Assembly: GCF_031085155.1 (NCBI RefSeq) | Contig: NZ_JAVHUL010000008.1 | Coordinates: forward strand, 36,898 to 100,897 | From: Mesonia profundi | Lineage (GTDB): Bacteria; Bacteroidota; Bacteroidia; Flavobacteriales; Flavobacteriaceae | Direction of reading: 5' to 3' | Length of the DNA: 64,000 bases | In this document: positions 9,233 through 20,347 of the stretch, piece after piece | Numbering within the stretch: the stretch's first letter is position 1 | Layout: each line of letters starts with the position of its first letter | Program-made: the position numbers and the translations under genes | Notes under the pieces: generated by a model | Seen by the model: the letters and a program-made list of their open reading frames with translations, nothing else | What the model was told of the DNA's origin: nothing | Databases searched by the model: none

Positions 9233-10414
9233 TTAAGAAATTACACCCGAACCGAGTAATTCATCTTCATGATACCAAGCTACAAATTGCCCTTCCATAA
9301 TGGCGGTTTGAGGTTCGTCAAAAATGACATATAAACCTTGCTCTTCTTGATATAAGGTTGCTTTCTCTAAAGTTTGGCGGTAACGTATTCTTGCTTTAGT
9401 TTCTAATTGAGCGCCAACTGGCAGTCGTAAATCTTCTCGAACCCAATGCACTTCGTCTTGGGCTACAAAAAGTCCTTTTCTTAAAAGTCCGGGATGATTT
9501 TTTCCTTGTCCTGTATAAATAACATTTTCGTTAACATCGGTTTCGATGACAAAAAGAGGCTCCGGAGTTCCACCAACACCCAAACCTTTACGCTGACCTT
9601 TGGTGAAATAGTGGGCGCCATTGTGCGTTCCTACATTTTTTCCTTGGTTGGCAGTATACATATACTTTTCTGATAAATGGGTTAGAGAAGTATCTTGTTT
9701 ATTATTAGAATGATAAATAGGATCCTGCGCATCAATCTCTACGATCGTTCCATCTTTAGGCTGAAGTTTTTGCTGAAGAAAATCGGGTAAACGAACTTTT
9801 CCTATAAAACATAATCCCTGAGAGTCTTTTTTACCTGCCGTCACCAATTCTTGTTGGGTGGCAATTTCACGGACTTCACTTTTTTGTAAATCCCCAATAG
9901 GGAATAAGGTTTTCGCAAGTTGTTCTTGCGAAAGCTGACATAAGAAATAAGACTGATCCTTATTCTTATCCATTCCCGCTAATAATTGGTAGGTAGTTTC
10001 TCCGTCTTTTTCAAACTCTCCTTTTCTACAATAATGTCCTGTCGCGACATAATCTGCTCCTAAAGAAAGCGCGATTTTCATAAAGACATCAAACTTTATT
10101 TCACGGTTGCAAAGTACATCGGGGTTGGGTGTTCTTCCTTTTCCGTATTCATCGAACATATAATCAACAATACGTTCTTTATATTCTTCGCTTAAATCTA
10201 CGGTTTGAAAAGGGATATTTAATTTTTCGGCTACCAACATCGCATCATTGCTATCATCTAGCCAAGGACATTCATCGCTAATGGTCACCGAGTCATCGTG
10301 CCAATTTTTCATAAATAAGCCAATAACCTCGTAACCTTGTTCTTTGAGGAGGTAAGCGGTAACACTAGAGTCTACACCGCCACTTAATCCTACTACCACT
10401 CTTTGTTTACTCAC
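9233..10414 (-). CDS. mnmA: tRNA-specific 2-thiouridylase MnmA
   Basis: MnmA forms 2-thiouridine at the wobble base (U34) of Lys, Glu and Gln tRNAs in the cytoplasm. Seen: the PP-loop SGGVDSS, the catalytic cysteines C102 (NPDVLCN) and C202 (SQGLCF), and FMKNWHDDS, all typical. I chose the GTG at 10412-10414 as start (393 residues). The longer frame would begin with a TTG at 10433-10435 that is itself part of the promoter box TATTTTTG. With the GTG start the first catalytic Cys takes the position (102) it has in E. coli MnmA. The MORN-type gene upstream is separated by about 30 bp. Confidence 0.95.
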   Translation of the reverse strand: MSKQRVVVGLSGGVDSSVTAYLLKEQGYEVIGLFMKNWHDDSVTISDECPWLDDSNDAMLVAEKLNIPFQTVDLSEEYKERIVDYMFDEYGKGRTPNPDVLCNREIKFDVFMKIALSLGADYVATGHYCRKGEFEKDGETTYQLLAGMDKNKDQSYFLCQLSQEQLAKTLFPIGDLQKSEVREIATQQELVTAGKKDSQGLCFIGKVRLPDFLQQKLQPKDGTIVEIDAQDPIYHSNNKQDTSLTHLSEKYMYTANQGKNVGTHNGAHYFTKGQRKGLGVGGTPEPLFVIETDVNENVIYTGQGKNHPGLLRKGLFVAQDEVHWVREDLRLPVGAQLETKARIRYRQTLEKATLYQEEQGLYVIFDEPQTAIMEGQFVAWYHEDELLGSGVIS

Positions 10415-10432
10415 AGTTTCATTTTTAAGTTG

Positions 10433-10440
10433 CAAAAATA
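10433..10440 (-). promoter_or_regulatory. TAnnTTTG promoter element for mnmA
   Basis: TATTTTTG on the minus strand lies 18 bases before the chosen GTG start. It overlaps the upstream TTG that would otherwise extend the frame, which argues for the shorter protein. It sits within 15 bp of the stop of the preceding gene. Confidence 0.45.
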
Positions 10441-10447
10441 AGAAATT

Positions 10448-11176
10448 TTAGTCGGTTTGTTTTTTCTTTACTTTCAATAGAGGCTTAGGTAAAGGATAAG
10501 TGATGGTTTGCACCAGTTTTCCTTCATCATAAAACTTCCAAACCCCGTCTTTTAAACCTTTCTTATAATTCCCTTCACTCAGCAAGTCACCTGCTTTATC
10601 GTAAATTTTGGTAACTCCATGAAGTTCATTGTTCTTGTAGGTATAATACTGTAAAACTTGCTTGTCTTTTAAGTAAATAATCTGTGGTCCGTTTAACTTG
10701 CCTTCTTTATAAGTTTCTTCTTGAGCTAAAGTTCCGTCGGGTAAATAGGTTTTTTTTACACCATTCAACTGATTATTTTTATAGTTCTCAATCATCATGA
10801 GTTCTTGTTTTTCATTTTGATGATAATAACGCCAAGTTCCTTCTCTTTTTTTGCCAATCATCGTTCCCTCACTTACAGTGCCGCCTTTTTTGGTGTAATA
10901 CGTAATATGTACAGAGTCGTTTTTGGTATTGTATTTTTTTGTGGCTACAGGTTGATTGTAGCTTCCTTCCTTATAAAATTTGAAAAGGCCTATTTCTTTG
11001 CCATGTTCAAAAGTACCTTCATAGCGTTTTTGAGTGCTGCCTTCAAATTTTTTCATCCACTTCCCGTGGCGATTTCCTTGCGCGTCGGTTTGGTTGTATT
11101 TCTCGGTTTGGGCATAATTCTTAATTCCGAACATCGAAATGCATAGCAGAACTAAAAAAAATCTTTGAGTTTTCAT
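10448..11176 (-). CDS. Exported MORN/YwqK-type repeat protein
   Basis: A 242-residue protein with a signal peptide (about 1-22, ending NYAQ) and at least six MORN_2-like repeats of the form G..K...Y...G.L....Y (for example LNGVKKTY, LNGPQIIY, LHGVTKIY, KDGVWKFY). Databases often label such proteins YwqK family antitoxin, but there is no toxin partner here and that name should not be read as function. It probably resides in the periplasm or on the outer membrane. It is divergent from the FAS1 lipoprotein gene across a 48-bp gap and lies upstream of mnmA on the same strand. Confidence 0.75.
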   Translation of the reverse strand: MKTQRFFLVLLCISMFGIKNYAQTEKYNQTDAQGNRHGKWMKKFEGSTQKRYEGTFEHGKEIGLFKFYKEGSYNQPVATKKYNTKNDSVHITYYTKKGGTVSEGTMIGKKREGTWRYYHQNEKQELMMIENYKNNQLNGVKKTYLPDGTLAQEETYKEGKLNGPQIIYLKDKQVLQYYTYKNNELHGVTKIYDKAGDLLSEGNYKKGLKDGVWKFYDEGKLVQTITYPLPKPLLKVKKKQTD

Positions 11177-11224
11177 GAATGATGGTTTTTGTATATTGGG
11201 CTTAAATAAAAACCTAAACCCTAG

Positions 11225-12616
11225 ATGAATTATTCTATGTCAAAATTAACAAAAATACTGCCAGTTTTATTGTTTGCGTGTGTTCTTTTTTCTTGTCAAG
11301 ATGATGATGATAATGACAATGTGATAGAGGGAAATAACTCTATAATCAACTATTTACAAAAAAATGACCAATACAGTAGCATTGCTGCAGTAGTTGTAAA
11401 AGCTGGTTATGAAGGAACTTTAGATGGAAATTCGGGAGTGTATACCTTTTTTGCGCCAGATAATGAGGCGATGAATCTTTATTTTTCTACCCAAGGAATC
11501 TCTGGCGTAGAAGCTTTATCTCAAGAAGAAGTGCAGCAATTGGTGAACTATCACCTTCTATTAACTCCAAATAAAGAAGAAAATTTTATTACGGGCTACT
11601 TAAAAACCAATGCGAAAAAAGTGCTGAATGATTCGGTGAATTATAATTTAGATCTCTTTGTGGACACAGAGCAAGAATTGATCTTTAATGCGCAAACCAA
11701 GATTTCTTTTCCAGATATAGAGGTAGATAATGGCGTTTTACACGGAATTGATCACGTATTGAATCCGCCAAGCGTATCCGATTTCATGCAAATCGATACC
11801 CGATTACAAGCTTATTATGACGAACTAACAACTGAAAATTTAATCACTGAAATTGATTCCGAAGAGGATAAAACCATCTTTGCTCCTTTGGGTGTTGAAT
11901 TGGAAGCCTTTTTAAACAATCAAAGTTTTACTACTTCAGAAAAAGAGAATTTCTTAAAAAACCACCTCATAGAAGGCTTCTTTGTAACCGATTTTCTAAA
12001 AACAGGTTATCTAAAAAACAAGGCGACCGCTTTTAATAATGAAGCTATAGATACTTATTTTAATCTTAATCTAGGTTTATTGCTTAATGGAAGCAGCAGT
12101 ATTGTACAGCAAGATGTTATTGCCACCAACGGCGTGATTCATATTCTAGACAGCGTATTAGAAGTGCCTACTTTAGCTAACTTTATTAATGCAGATATAG
12201 ATTTAGTGAACTTCAAAACCGCTTTAATTAGAGATGATCAATTGTTAGAAGATTATATAAACAGGCTGACGAGTACAAATGGGGGAGAGGTTCCATTTAC
12301 GGTTTTTGGACCTTTAAATACTGCTTTCGATTCGGCCTTATTGGAGCTTTTTCCAGAGCAAAATGCAACTTTAGAAGATATAGATACTGCTACTTTAACT
12401 TCTATATTAAACAACCATATCGTAACGAATAATGCTTTTACCTTAGACAATCTGCCTTCAAATGTAAACACTTTGGAAGGTCAGTTGCAAGTTACTAAAA
12501 CAGATAGCACGTTTACTTTAACCGACGCACAACTGCGTACCTCGAATTCTGTAAGAGTCGATATCCAAGCTAAAAACGGACTTTTACATAAGGTAGATAC
12601 GTTGTTGTTGCCATAG
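11225..12616 (+). CDS. Fasciclin (FAS1) domain lipoprotein
   Basis: A 463-residue lipoprotein. The lipobox LFSC puts the lipidated Cys at residue 24, and the acidic QDDDDNDN that follows fits the Bacteroidota signal for export of lipoproteins to the cell surface. About three FAS1 domains follow, shown by the H1/H2-type blocks YTFFAPDNEAM...LVNYHLL, KTIFAPLG...LKNHLIEG and FTVFGPLNTAF...LNNHIVTN, each with an NGVIH/NGLLH end. FAS1 domains mediate adhesion to polysaccharide or protein. An ATG four codons later (11237) is an equally good start. Downstream is a 400-bp gene-free stretch. Confidence 0.9.
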   Translation: MNYSMSKLTKILPVLLFACVLFSCQDDDDNDNVIEGNNSIINYLQKNDQYSSIAAVVVKAGYEGTLDGNSGVYTFFAPDNEAMNLYFSTQGISGVEALSQEEVQQLVNYHLLLTPNKEENFITGYLKTNAKKVLNDSVNYNLDLFVDTEQELIFNAQTKISFPDIEVDNGVLHGIDHVLNPPSVSDFMQIDTRLQAYYDELTTENLITEIDSEEDKTIFAPLGVELEAFLNNQSFTTSEKENFLKNHLIEGFFVTDFLKTGYLKNKATAFNNEAIDTYFNLNLGLLLNGSSSIVQQDVIATNGVIHILDSVLEVPTLANFINADIDLVNFKTALIRDDQLLEDYINRLTSTNGGEVPFTVFGPLNTAFDSALLELFPEQNATLEDIDTATLTSILNNHIVTNNAFTLDNLPSNVNTLEGQLQVTKTDSTFTLTDAQLRTSNSVRVDIQAKNGLLHKVDTLLLP

Positions 12617-12667
12617 TCAAGGAATTTTTAGTTTAGATATGTTGCTATGCAATAAAGAACCAGGAGA

Positions 12668-12773
12668 CAAGAACCAAGACTTAATTGTAACTCATCGATA
12701 ATCAGTAACAGTTTAAAATAAAGCATTTCTTCGCTTTTGATAAAATCATTTTCAACAAAGTAAGGTATTCATT
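12668..12773. repeat. Degenerate intergenic repeat, family A copy 1
   Basis: It shares CAAGAACCAAGACTTAA, then TGTAACT, and later TTTTGATAAAATCATTT and AAGGTATTCATT, in the same order and spacing as 29950-30056. The segments between have diverged. Confidence 0.65.
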
Positions 12774-12970
12774 CCTAATTTTTCTTAGAAATCATATTTT
12801 AAAAAGATTCATATAACTTTATAATGATTTAAGCGGATAAAAAGGATTGGAATAGTGAGAACTAAAAACAGTCGAAAAACAGGTGGAAAAGTAATTTAAC
12901 AACGAGACTATTTATTTCATTTGGTGTTGTATGTGTCATCAAGTATTTAGAATGCTAAAAAGCTAATGCT

Positions 12971-13004
12971 AAAAAAAGCTCTTGGAATCCCAAGAGCTTT
13001 TTTT
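12971..13004. terminator. Bidirectional intrinsic terminator between the FAS1 gene and yidC
   Basis: AGCTCTTGG (12977-12985) pairs perfectly with CCAAGAGCT (12990-12998) around a 4-nt loop. A run of A precedes the stem and a run of T follows it, so it can end transcription from both convergent genes. It lies 20 bp past the yidC stop. Confidence 0.88.
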
Positions 13005-13024
13005 ATATCTATAAGTGGTGGAAA

Positions 13025-14869
13025 TTACTTCTTAGCTTTCTTTTGCTCTTCGGCTTGTTCCATCATTTCTTGCATCTTTCTAGAAAACTTGTTTTGCTTT
13101 TTAGGCTTCTTCTTGTTCTCTTGGATTTTTGCGTGAATCCTATCCTCATCAATAATGAAGTTTTTGATCACCAACATAATTCCTATTGTAATTAAGTTAG
13201 AAGTTAGGTAATATAAAGATAATCCACTCGCAAAATTGTTGAAAAACACCAACATAAATAATGGAGATAGATACATAATAAACTTCATATTAGGCATTCC
13301 GGGTTGAGACTGCTGCATACTCTGCCCTGTCGTCATCGTCATATAAATAAAGATAGCAATAGAAGCAAGAATAGGGAAAAGGCTTACGTGGTCTCCATAA
13401 AACGGAATGTTAAACGGCAATTCTGCAATCACATCATAGCTCGATAAATCATCTGCCCATAAAAATCCTTTCTGGCGAATTCCGAAAGCACTTGGAAAAA
13501 AGTTAAATAAGGCGTAGAATACAGGAATTTGCATCAAAGCGGGCAAACAACCAGCCATAGGACTAGCGCCAGCTTTACTGTACAGCTTCATGGTTTCTTG
13601 CTGCTTCTTCATCGCATTGTCCTTGTACTTTTCATTTAGCTCATTAATTTCTGGTTTTAGAACCTTCATTTTTGCTTGAGAAACGTACTGCTTGTATTGA
13701 ACCGGAGAAAGTAAAAGCTTCACACTAATGGTTAAGAAGATAATAGCAATTCCGGCAGGTAAAAATCCGCTAAGGAGATTAAAGAAAGGCATGATAAAGT
13801 ATTGGTTAATCCAACCAAAAATTCCCCATCCTAAAGGAACCACTTCCTCTATATTGCGATCGTAAGATTTCAGTACTTTAAAATCGGTAGGTCCATAATA
13901 CCAATCCATCGTTTCATTAAACTCTCCCCCTTTTAGTTGTAAAGGCACAGAAGCCCAAAATTCTTTGGTAAACGTAGTATCTACTTCTTCATCTTGAACA
14001 AGATTTTTTGAAACAAATTTAGCACTTTCAAAAGGAGCATCCGTTAATAGAATGGAGTTAAAGAAATGTTGCTTAAAAGCAATCCAAGAAATTTGTTTGC
14101 TGTTTTCTTCTGCAGTATCTCCTTGTCCCGTATAATCGTCTTTACCATCTTCGTATTCCCATTTAATTTCGGTATACTTATTTTCATAAGAAATACTTTT
14201 GGCGTGGCGATAGGCTTTTAGCTTCCAGTCTAATTGAATATTTCCTTTTTGAATAACGTCAGACAATCCGTTAGAACGAATAGCAAAGTCAAACATATAA
14301 TCATCTGGCTTTAATTCGTAATAGTATTCTAGGTAATCATTTTCCGATACTTTTAATTTCATCGATAAAGAAGAACCATCTTCAGAAATGCTTGGCTCAA
14401 AAAACATGTCTTCCGTAGCGATAGAGCGGTTATCTTGCGTGGTAAAGTTTAGGTTTAAAGATCCATTCCCATCCTTGATAATATAAATAGGTAAAGAATC
14501 GTAAGTTTTAAACTGTTTAAGCTTTGCCTCTACAATTTGTCCTCCTTTATTGCTTATTTTTAAGGCTAGCACCTCATTTTCTAAGGTGGTAATATTTTCT
14601 TTGGCAGAAGGAAGGGTAGAAGAATAACCAAAAGCTCCTAGTTTTTCTTTCGCCTGTGCAATCCCTAAAGAATCGTTTGCAGACGTTGGAGTATTAGGGA
14701 TAATTTCATTTTGCGGAGTTACAGCTTCAACACTCTCTTGCTTTTCTGGTGTCCCTACTTCTTTTACTTCTGTAGTTTCGTCTTGATTGTAATAGAGCAT
14801 CCATAGTAAAACGGCTCCAATTAAGAAAAACCCGATGAGGGAATTTAGGTCAAATTTTTTATTATCCAT
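13025..14869 (-). CDS. yidC: Membrane protein insertase YidC
   Basis: A 614-residue inner-membrane insertase that places membrane proteins with or without SecYEG. It has an N-terminal anchor (FFLIGAVLLWMLYYNQ), a large periplasmic beta domain (about 60-355), and the conserved C-terminal hydrophobic core with GIAIIFLTISVKLLLSP, the cytoplasmic hairpin rich in Lys/Gln and SPMAGCLPALMQIPVFYALF. The tail after residue 580 is very basic, as in ribosome-binding YidC tails. pyrG lies upstream on the same strand, 153 bp away. Confidence 0.97.
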   Translation of the reverse strand: MDNKKFDLNSLIGFFLIGAVLLWMLYYNQDETTEVKEVGTPEKQESVEAVTPQNEIIPNTPTSANDSLGIAQAKEKLGAFGYSSTLPSAKENITTLENEVLALKISNKGGQIVEAKLKQFKTYDSLPIYIIKDGNGSLNLNFTTQDNRSIATEDMFFEPSISEDGSSLSMKLKVSENDYLEYYYELKPDDYMFDFAIRSNGLSDVIQKGNIQLDWKLKAYRHAKSISYENKYTEIKWEYEDGKDDYTGQGDTAEENSKQISWIAFKQHFFNSILLTDAPFESAKFVSKNLVQDEEVDTTFTKEFWASVPLQLKGGEFNETMDWYYGPTDFKVLKSYDRNIEEVVPLGWGIFGWINQYFIMPFFNLLSGFLPAGIAIIFLTISVKLLLSPVQYKQYVSQAKMKVLKPEINELNEKYKDNAMKKQQETMKLYSKAGASPMAGCLPALMQIPVFYALFNFFPSAFGIRQKGFLWADDLSSYDVIAELPFNIPFYGDHVSLFPILASIAIFIYMTMTTGQSMQQSQPGMPNMKFIMYLSPLFMLVFFNNFASGLSLYYLTSNLITIGIMLVIKNFIIDEDRIHAKIQENKKKPKKQNKFSRKMQEMMEQAEEQKKAKK

Positions 14870-15022
14870 AAAATTGTTTCAATGATCAAGTCGACTTATA
14901 ACTTGAATATCTATTTAAATCAGCGTGCAAAAATCTTAAATTTCCTTGACAACACGCATTTATTTTGTTTATTTTTTTATTTCAAAAAAAGAACCACTTA
15001 TCCGTCGCAAGACAAGATGACA

Positions 15023-16690
<1,668 letters not shown>

Positions 16691-16748
16691 TTATCTCATA
16701 TTTAGAGAAGAAATAAAGAAATTGCTAAACAATTTAGCAAGTCAGTTT

Positions 16749-16988
16749 TTATAGCGGTTTTGGGTATTTTCTGCGGATTTCTTTTAGCATTCCTTCCAGA
16801 CCGTTAATTTTAAATTCGTGTACGGCTTTTAGCTGTTTGCCTAACGAGTTTTCTGGAAATCCTTTTTGTGAAAACCAAGTGTAATAAGGTTCTGGAATAT
16901 CAGACAAATACCAATTTTTGTATTTGCCAAAATACATTCTTGCGTAGGCTAATTTTACTAAGTCTTTTGGTTCTAGTCCTGGAATCAT
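16749..16988 (-). CDS. DUF3820 family protein
   Basis: A 79-residue protein with the DUF3820 pattern: M.FGKYKN..LSDIPEPYYTWF (seen in two pieces, FGKYKNWYLSDIPEPY and TWFSQKGFP). No enzymatic role is established for the family; some members are described as quorum-sensing-regulated or exonuclease-associated small proteins. It is a single gene with its own promoter, reading away from the oxidoreductase gene and toward pyrG. Confidence 0.8.
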   Translation of the reverse strand: MIPGLEPKDLVKLAYARMYFGKYKNWYLSDIPEPYYTWFSQKGFPENSLGKQLKAVHEFKINGLEGMLKEIRRKYPKPL

Positions 16989-16993
16989 GACGA

Positions 16994-17001
16994 CAAATGT
17001 A
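16994..17001 (-). promoter_or_regulatory. TAnnTTTG promoter element for the DUF3820 gene
   Basis: TACATTTG on the minus strand lies 5 bases before the ATG at 16986-16988, so the transcript would be leaderless or nearly so. Confidence 0.5.
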
Positions 17002-17140
17002 GTGAAAACATGATATACCTATCTAAAGAAAATTATTAGCTTCTGGTTAAAACTTTAAAAATGGCAGTTTTTATTTATGGAATGGGGAGCCAATGTATTT
17101 ATAGAATTAGACTTTACTTTTTACGTTAGATTGATAGTTA

Positions 17141-17247
17141 TGAAATTAAATCTAATTTCTATGATCTAAAAGCACCCGTTCGAAAGAGTTCTTACCCGAA
17201 CGCTGCGACGAGGACGGGTCTAACATCTTAGTCGGGCAGGACTAAAA
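17141..17247. repeat. Dispersed intergenic repeat, family B copy 1
   Basis: This copy starts AAATTAAATCTAATTTCTAT, then TCTAAAAGCA, and ends GGGTCTAACATCTTAGTCGG. The same blocks in the same order occur at 37221-37326, and the last block occurs inverted near 50.15 and 51.74 kb. It fills most of the gap between the DUF3820 gene and the oxidoreductase gene. Confidence 0.75.
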
Positions 17248-17284
17248 GAAAAAATAATCTTGTATCTTTCAAAAAAAATAAAGC

Positions 17285-18934
17285 GTGTACGATGTAATTG
17301 TAATCGGTTCTGGTGCTGGAGGTTTAACCAGCGCAATCTGCTTAGCAGAACGAGGGAAAAAAGTTTTGATATTAGAAAAACATGAGGTTCCTGGAGGTTG
17401 GTGTCACAGCTTTTACGTGAACGGCCAACGGCACAGCCCCGGTCTACATTATATAGGTCTTTTAGGAGAGGGCGAATCTACCAGCGATTTGTATAAAAGC
17501 CTAGGGATTGCCAACGATCTTACTTTTTTTAGAATGCATAACGAGGCTTACGAGCGATGTCATTTAGGCGAGCATCAATTTGATTATCCCAATAGTTACG
17601 ATAGATTAACAGCAAAACTGATTGCCCGTTTTCCGGAAGAAAAAAAAGGAATTCTAAAAGTGATGGAGCTTATAGAAAAGGTGAATGCTCAAATTATGTT
17701 GATTCCTAAACTAAATGGTTTTTGGGATCATGTTTTAATTCCGTTTAGAACTAAAGAAATGGGAAAATACGGACTGTTTAGTTTGGAAAAAGTTCTTAAG
17801 AAATTTATTAAAGATCCAATTCTACGTAATATACTTTCGGTGCAATGTGGCGATCATGCGCTTGCACCTAGTAAAGCACCTTTTCCGTTTCATTGCGCTT
17901 TAATGGGGCATTATAAAAATGGAGGTTATTACCCAATGGGAGGAGGCGGAGCCTTGGTAAAAGCAAATACCAACCGACTTAAAGCTTTGGGGGCCGAAAT
18001 AAGAACTAAAAGTGGCGTAGAAAGAATTCTTCTGGAAGAGAATAAAGCGGTTGGAGTAGTGTTGGAGAATGGAGAGCAGCTTTTTGCGCAAACGATTATA
18101 AGCAATGCAGATCCGCATACCACGTATCAAAAGTTAGTGGGAGAAGAAAATTTGAATAAAAAACTGCAAAAGAAACTTTCTAAAACCAGTTATTCGCTCA
18201 CTTCGCTCATTCTTTTTTTGACCGTAGATACAGATGTCACCAAATACGGAATGCATAGCGGAAATATTTGGCGATTTACCCAACTAGATATTGATAAAGC
18301 TTTAAGCGGAAGTATTAAAACTCCCTTATTAGAATTGGAAGAATTCCCCGGAATGTTCATTAGCTGTAGTAGCTTAAAAGACCCGACGAGTTTTGATGGA
18401 AAGCATCATAATTTTGAAGTGGTTACTTTAATAGACTATGAGCAGTTTAAACCTTATGAACAGTTGGATGAGGAAAGAAATGAAGCTTATCAACAATTTA
18501 AAAGGAGCTTGTGCGATTTATTCATGGTTTCTTTAGAAAATGAATTTCCGGGAATTAAGGATCACGTGGTACATACCGATTTAGGAACTCCGTTAACCAA
18601 TGAATATTACGTTAATACCACTCGGGGTAATATTTATGGAACAGAGAAAAGCTTAAGACAAATAGGTCCGTTTGCTTTTAAGACACAAACACCCTTTGAA
18701 AATCTTTATCTTACTGGAGCAAGTGTTTTATCACACGGGGTAGCGGGAGCAGCTCATGCCGGAGTGACTACGGCTGCAAAAATTTTGGGAGAACGCCCAG
18801 AAGAATTGCTTCAGGTGAAACCAGATCAAAAACTTAGGGTGCTGGAAGCCGAAGATGATACACTTTGGCCAGAAGATATAAAGAGAAAAATAGCTTTAAA
18901 ACAGAAGAAATTCCGCGAAAGCGAAAAGATTTAA
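17285..18934 (+). CDS. FAD-dependent oxidoreductase, phytoene desaturase / retinol saturase type
   Basis: A 549-residue flavoprotein with an N-terminal FAD Rossmann motif VIGSGAGGLTSA and the EKHEVPGGWC block. Its C-terminal FAD motif LYLTGASVLSHGVAGA is typical of the CrtI/carotenoid isomerase/all-trans-retinol 13,14-reductase group. The substrate is probably an isoprenoid or carotenoid-like polyene but cannot be fixed. The start is GTG at 17285, because an in-frame TAA at 17279 leaves no room for another. A weak promoter-like TATCTTTC ends about 16 bases upstream. No other carotenoid genes are in the window. Confidence 0.85.
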   Translation: MYDVIVIGSGAGGLTSAICLAERGKKVLILEKHEVPGGWCHSFYVNGQRHSPGLHYIGLLGEGESTSDLYKSLGIANDLTFFRMHNEAYERCHLGEHQFDYPNSYDRLTAKLIARFPEEKKGILKVMELIEKVNAQIMLIPKLNGFWDHVLIPFRTKEMGKYGLFSLEKVLKKFIKDPILRNILSVQCGDHALAPSKAPFPFHCALMGHYKNGGYYPMGGGGALVKANTNRLKALGAEIRTKSGVERILLEENKAVGVVLENGEQLFAQTIISNADPHTTYQKLVGEENLNKKLQKKLSKTSYSLTSLILFLTVDTDVTKYGMHSGNIWRFTQLDIDKALSGSIKTPLLELEEFPGMFISCSSLKDPTSFDGKHHNFEVVTLIDYEQFKPYEQLDEERNEAYQQFKRSLCDLFMVSLENEFPGIKDHVVHTDLGTPLTNEYYVNTTRGNIYGTEKSLRQIGPFAFKTQTPFENLYLTGASVLSHGVAGAAHAGVTTAAKILGERPEELLQVKPDQKLRVLEAEDDTLWPEDIKRKIALKQKKFRESEKI

Positions 18935-19008
18935 AAGGATTTATAAAAATAAATACACATTTAATACTTCTTTACGGAAATATTATTGGTACTCATTATT
19001 ACATTTGT

Positions 19009-19016
19009 TACTTTTG
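19009..19016 (+). promoter_or_regulatory. TAnnTTTG promoter for sucC
   Basis: TACTTTTG, with an ATTG at 18985-18988 as possible -33 element (20-bp spacer), 33 bases before the sucC ATG. This is one of the better-formed promoters in the window. Confidence 0.55.
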
Positions 19017-19049
19017 CGAATCAAATTGAACTTCTAGAAAAACCTGATT

Positions 19050-20243
19050 ATGAATTTACACGAATATCAAGGAAAAGAAATATTAAATAGTTTTGGCGTA
19101 AGAATTCAACGAGGAATCGTTGCAAGCACACCAGAAGAAGCAGTTAGCGCTGCAAAAAAATTAACCGAAGAAACGGGAACTGGATGGCATGTGATTAAAG
19201 CACAGGTACATGCAGGTGGACGTGGAAAAGGTGGTGGTGTAAAACTTGCCAAAAATCTACAAGAAGTAGAGAAAATTGCAGGAGAGATTCTTGGAATGCA
19301 TTTGGTGACTCCACAAACTTCGGCTGAAGGAAAATTAGTAAATCAGGTTTTAATTACAGAAGATGTATATTATCCTGGTGACAACGAGCCAGAGGAATAT
19401 TATATGTCTGTGCTTTTAAATAGAGCCAATGGTAGAAACATGATTATGTATTCTACAGAAGGAGGAATGGATATTGAAACCGTTGCCGAGGAAACTCCGC
19501 ATTTAATCTTTACGGAAGAAATTGATCCTGCAACAGGAATTTTACCTTTTCAGGCTAGAAAAATCGCTTTCAACTTAGGATTATCTGGTGCAGCTTTTAA
19601 AGATATGACCAAATTCGTTACGGCACTTTATACGGCTTACGATAAATCTGATTCTTCTTTATTTGAAATTAACCCCGTGTTAAAGACAAGTGATGATAAG
19701 ATTATGGCGGTAGATGCAAAAGTATCTATTGATGATAATGCTTTATTCCGTCATAAAGATTACGAAGCAATGCGTGATGACCGCGAGGAAAACCCAACGG
19801 AAGTAGAAGCAAGAAAAGCTGGCTTAAGTTATGTGGACCTTGACGGAAACGTAGGTTGTATGGTAAACGGAGCTGGTTTAGCGATGGCAACAATGGATCT
19901 TATTAAGTTTGCAGGTGGTGAGCCGGCTAACTTCTTAGATGTTGGAGGAACAGCAGATGCCAAACGTGTGGAAGAAGCTTTCCGCTTGATCTTAAAAGAT
20001 GAAAAAGTAGAAGCTATTTTGATTAACATCTTTGGAGGTATTGTTCGTTGTGACCGTGTGGCACAAGGAGTTGTAGACGCATACAAAAATATGGGAGACG
20101 CTATTAATGTGCCTATAATCGTTCGCTTACAAGGAACTAATGCAGACATCGCAAAAGAATTAATCGACAACAGTGGCCTTAATGTAGAGAGTGCCGTAGA
20201 GTTTAAAGAAGCTGCAGATAAAGTACAAAAAGTATTAGCATAA
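19050..20243 (+). CDS. sucC: Succinate-CoA ligase (ADP/GDP-forming) subunit beta
   Basis: The TCA-cycle SucC, 397 residues, full length. The ATP-grasp domain opens MNLHEYQGKE and includes VKAQVHAGGRGKGGGVK for nucleotide binding. The C-terminal CoA-ligase domain has NFLDVGGTA and NIFGGIVRCDRVA. With SucD it interconverts succinyl-CoA and succinate with substrate-level phosphorylation. sucD is not adjacent. The gene stands alone with a promoter upstream and a strong terminator downstream. Confidence 0.98.
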   Translation: MNLHEYQGKEILNSFGVRIQRGIVASTPEEAVSAAKKLTEETGTGWHVIKAQVHAGGRGKGGGVKLAKNLQEVEKIAGEILGMHLVTPQTSAEGKLVNQVLITEDVYYPGDNEPEEYYMSVLLNRANGRNMIMYSTEGGMDIETVAEETPHLIFTEEIDPATGILPFQARKIAFNLGLSGAAFKDMTKFVTALYTAYDKSDSSLFEINPVLKTSDDKIMAVDAKVSIDDNALFRHKDYEAMRDDREENPTEVEARKAGLSYVDLDGNVGCMVNGAGLAMATMDLIKFAGGEPANFLDVGGTADAKRVEEAFRLILKDEKVEAILINIFGGIVRCDRVAQGVVDAYKNMGDAINVPIIVRLQGTNADIAKELIDNSGLNVESAVEFKEAADKVQKVLA

Positions 20244-20265
20244 TTGCTACTGACTTATAGATAAC

Positions 20266-20294
20266 AAAAAACCCGCTTTGTAGCGGGTTTTTTT
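20266..20294 (+). terminator. Intrinsic terminator after sucC
   Basis: AAACCCGCT pairs with AGCGGGTTT around a short loop, followed by a T run. The A run on the other side could also stop minus-strand transcription arriving from the DUF1456 gene. Confidence 0.92.
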
Positions 20295-20347
20295 ATGGGT
20301 TATTCTAAACTATATTTTCTAAAGTAATGAAGTTGGCAGAATATAAT

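Larger units (their letters stand above)
12617..13024. other. Gene-free intergenic region, 408 bp
   Basis: No ORF with coding character on either strand. It holds a degenerate repeat (12668-12773, see the copy near 30 kb) and a bidirectional terminator (12971-13004). Nothing is recognised in 12774-12970. Confidence 0.7.

Noticed and set aside
10448..11176. Antitoxin of a toxin-antitoxin pair
   Set aside because: The YwqK antitoxin label is a database habit for MORN-type repeats; this protein has a signal peptide and no toxin gene beside it.
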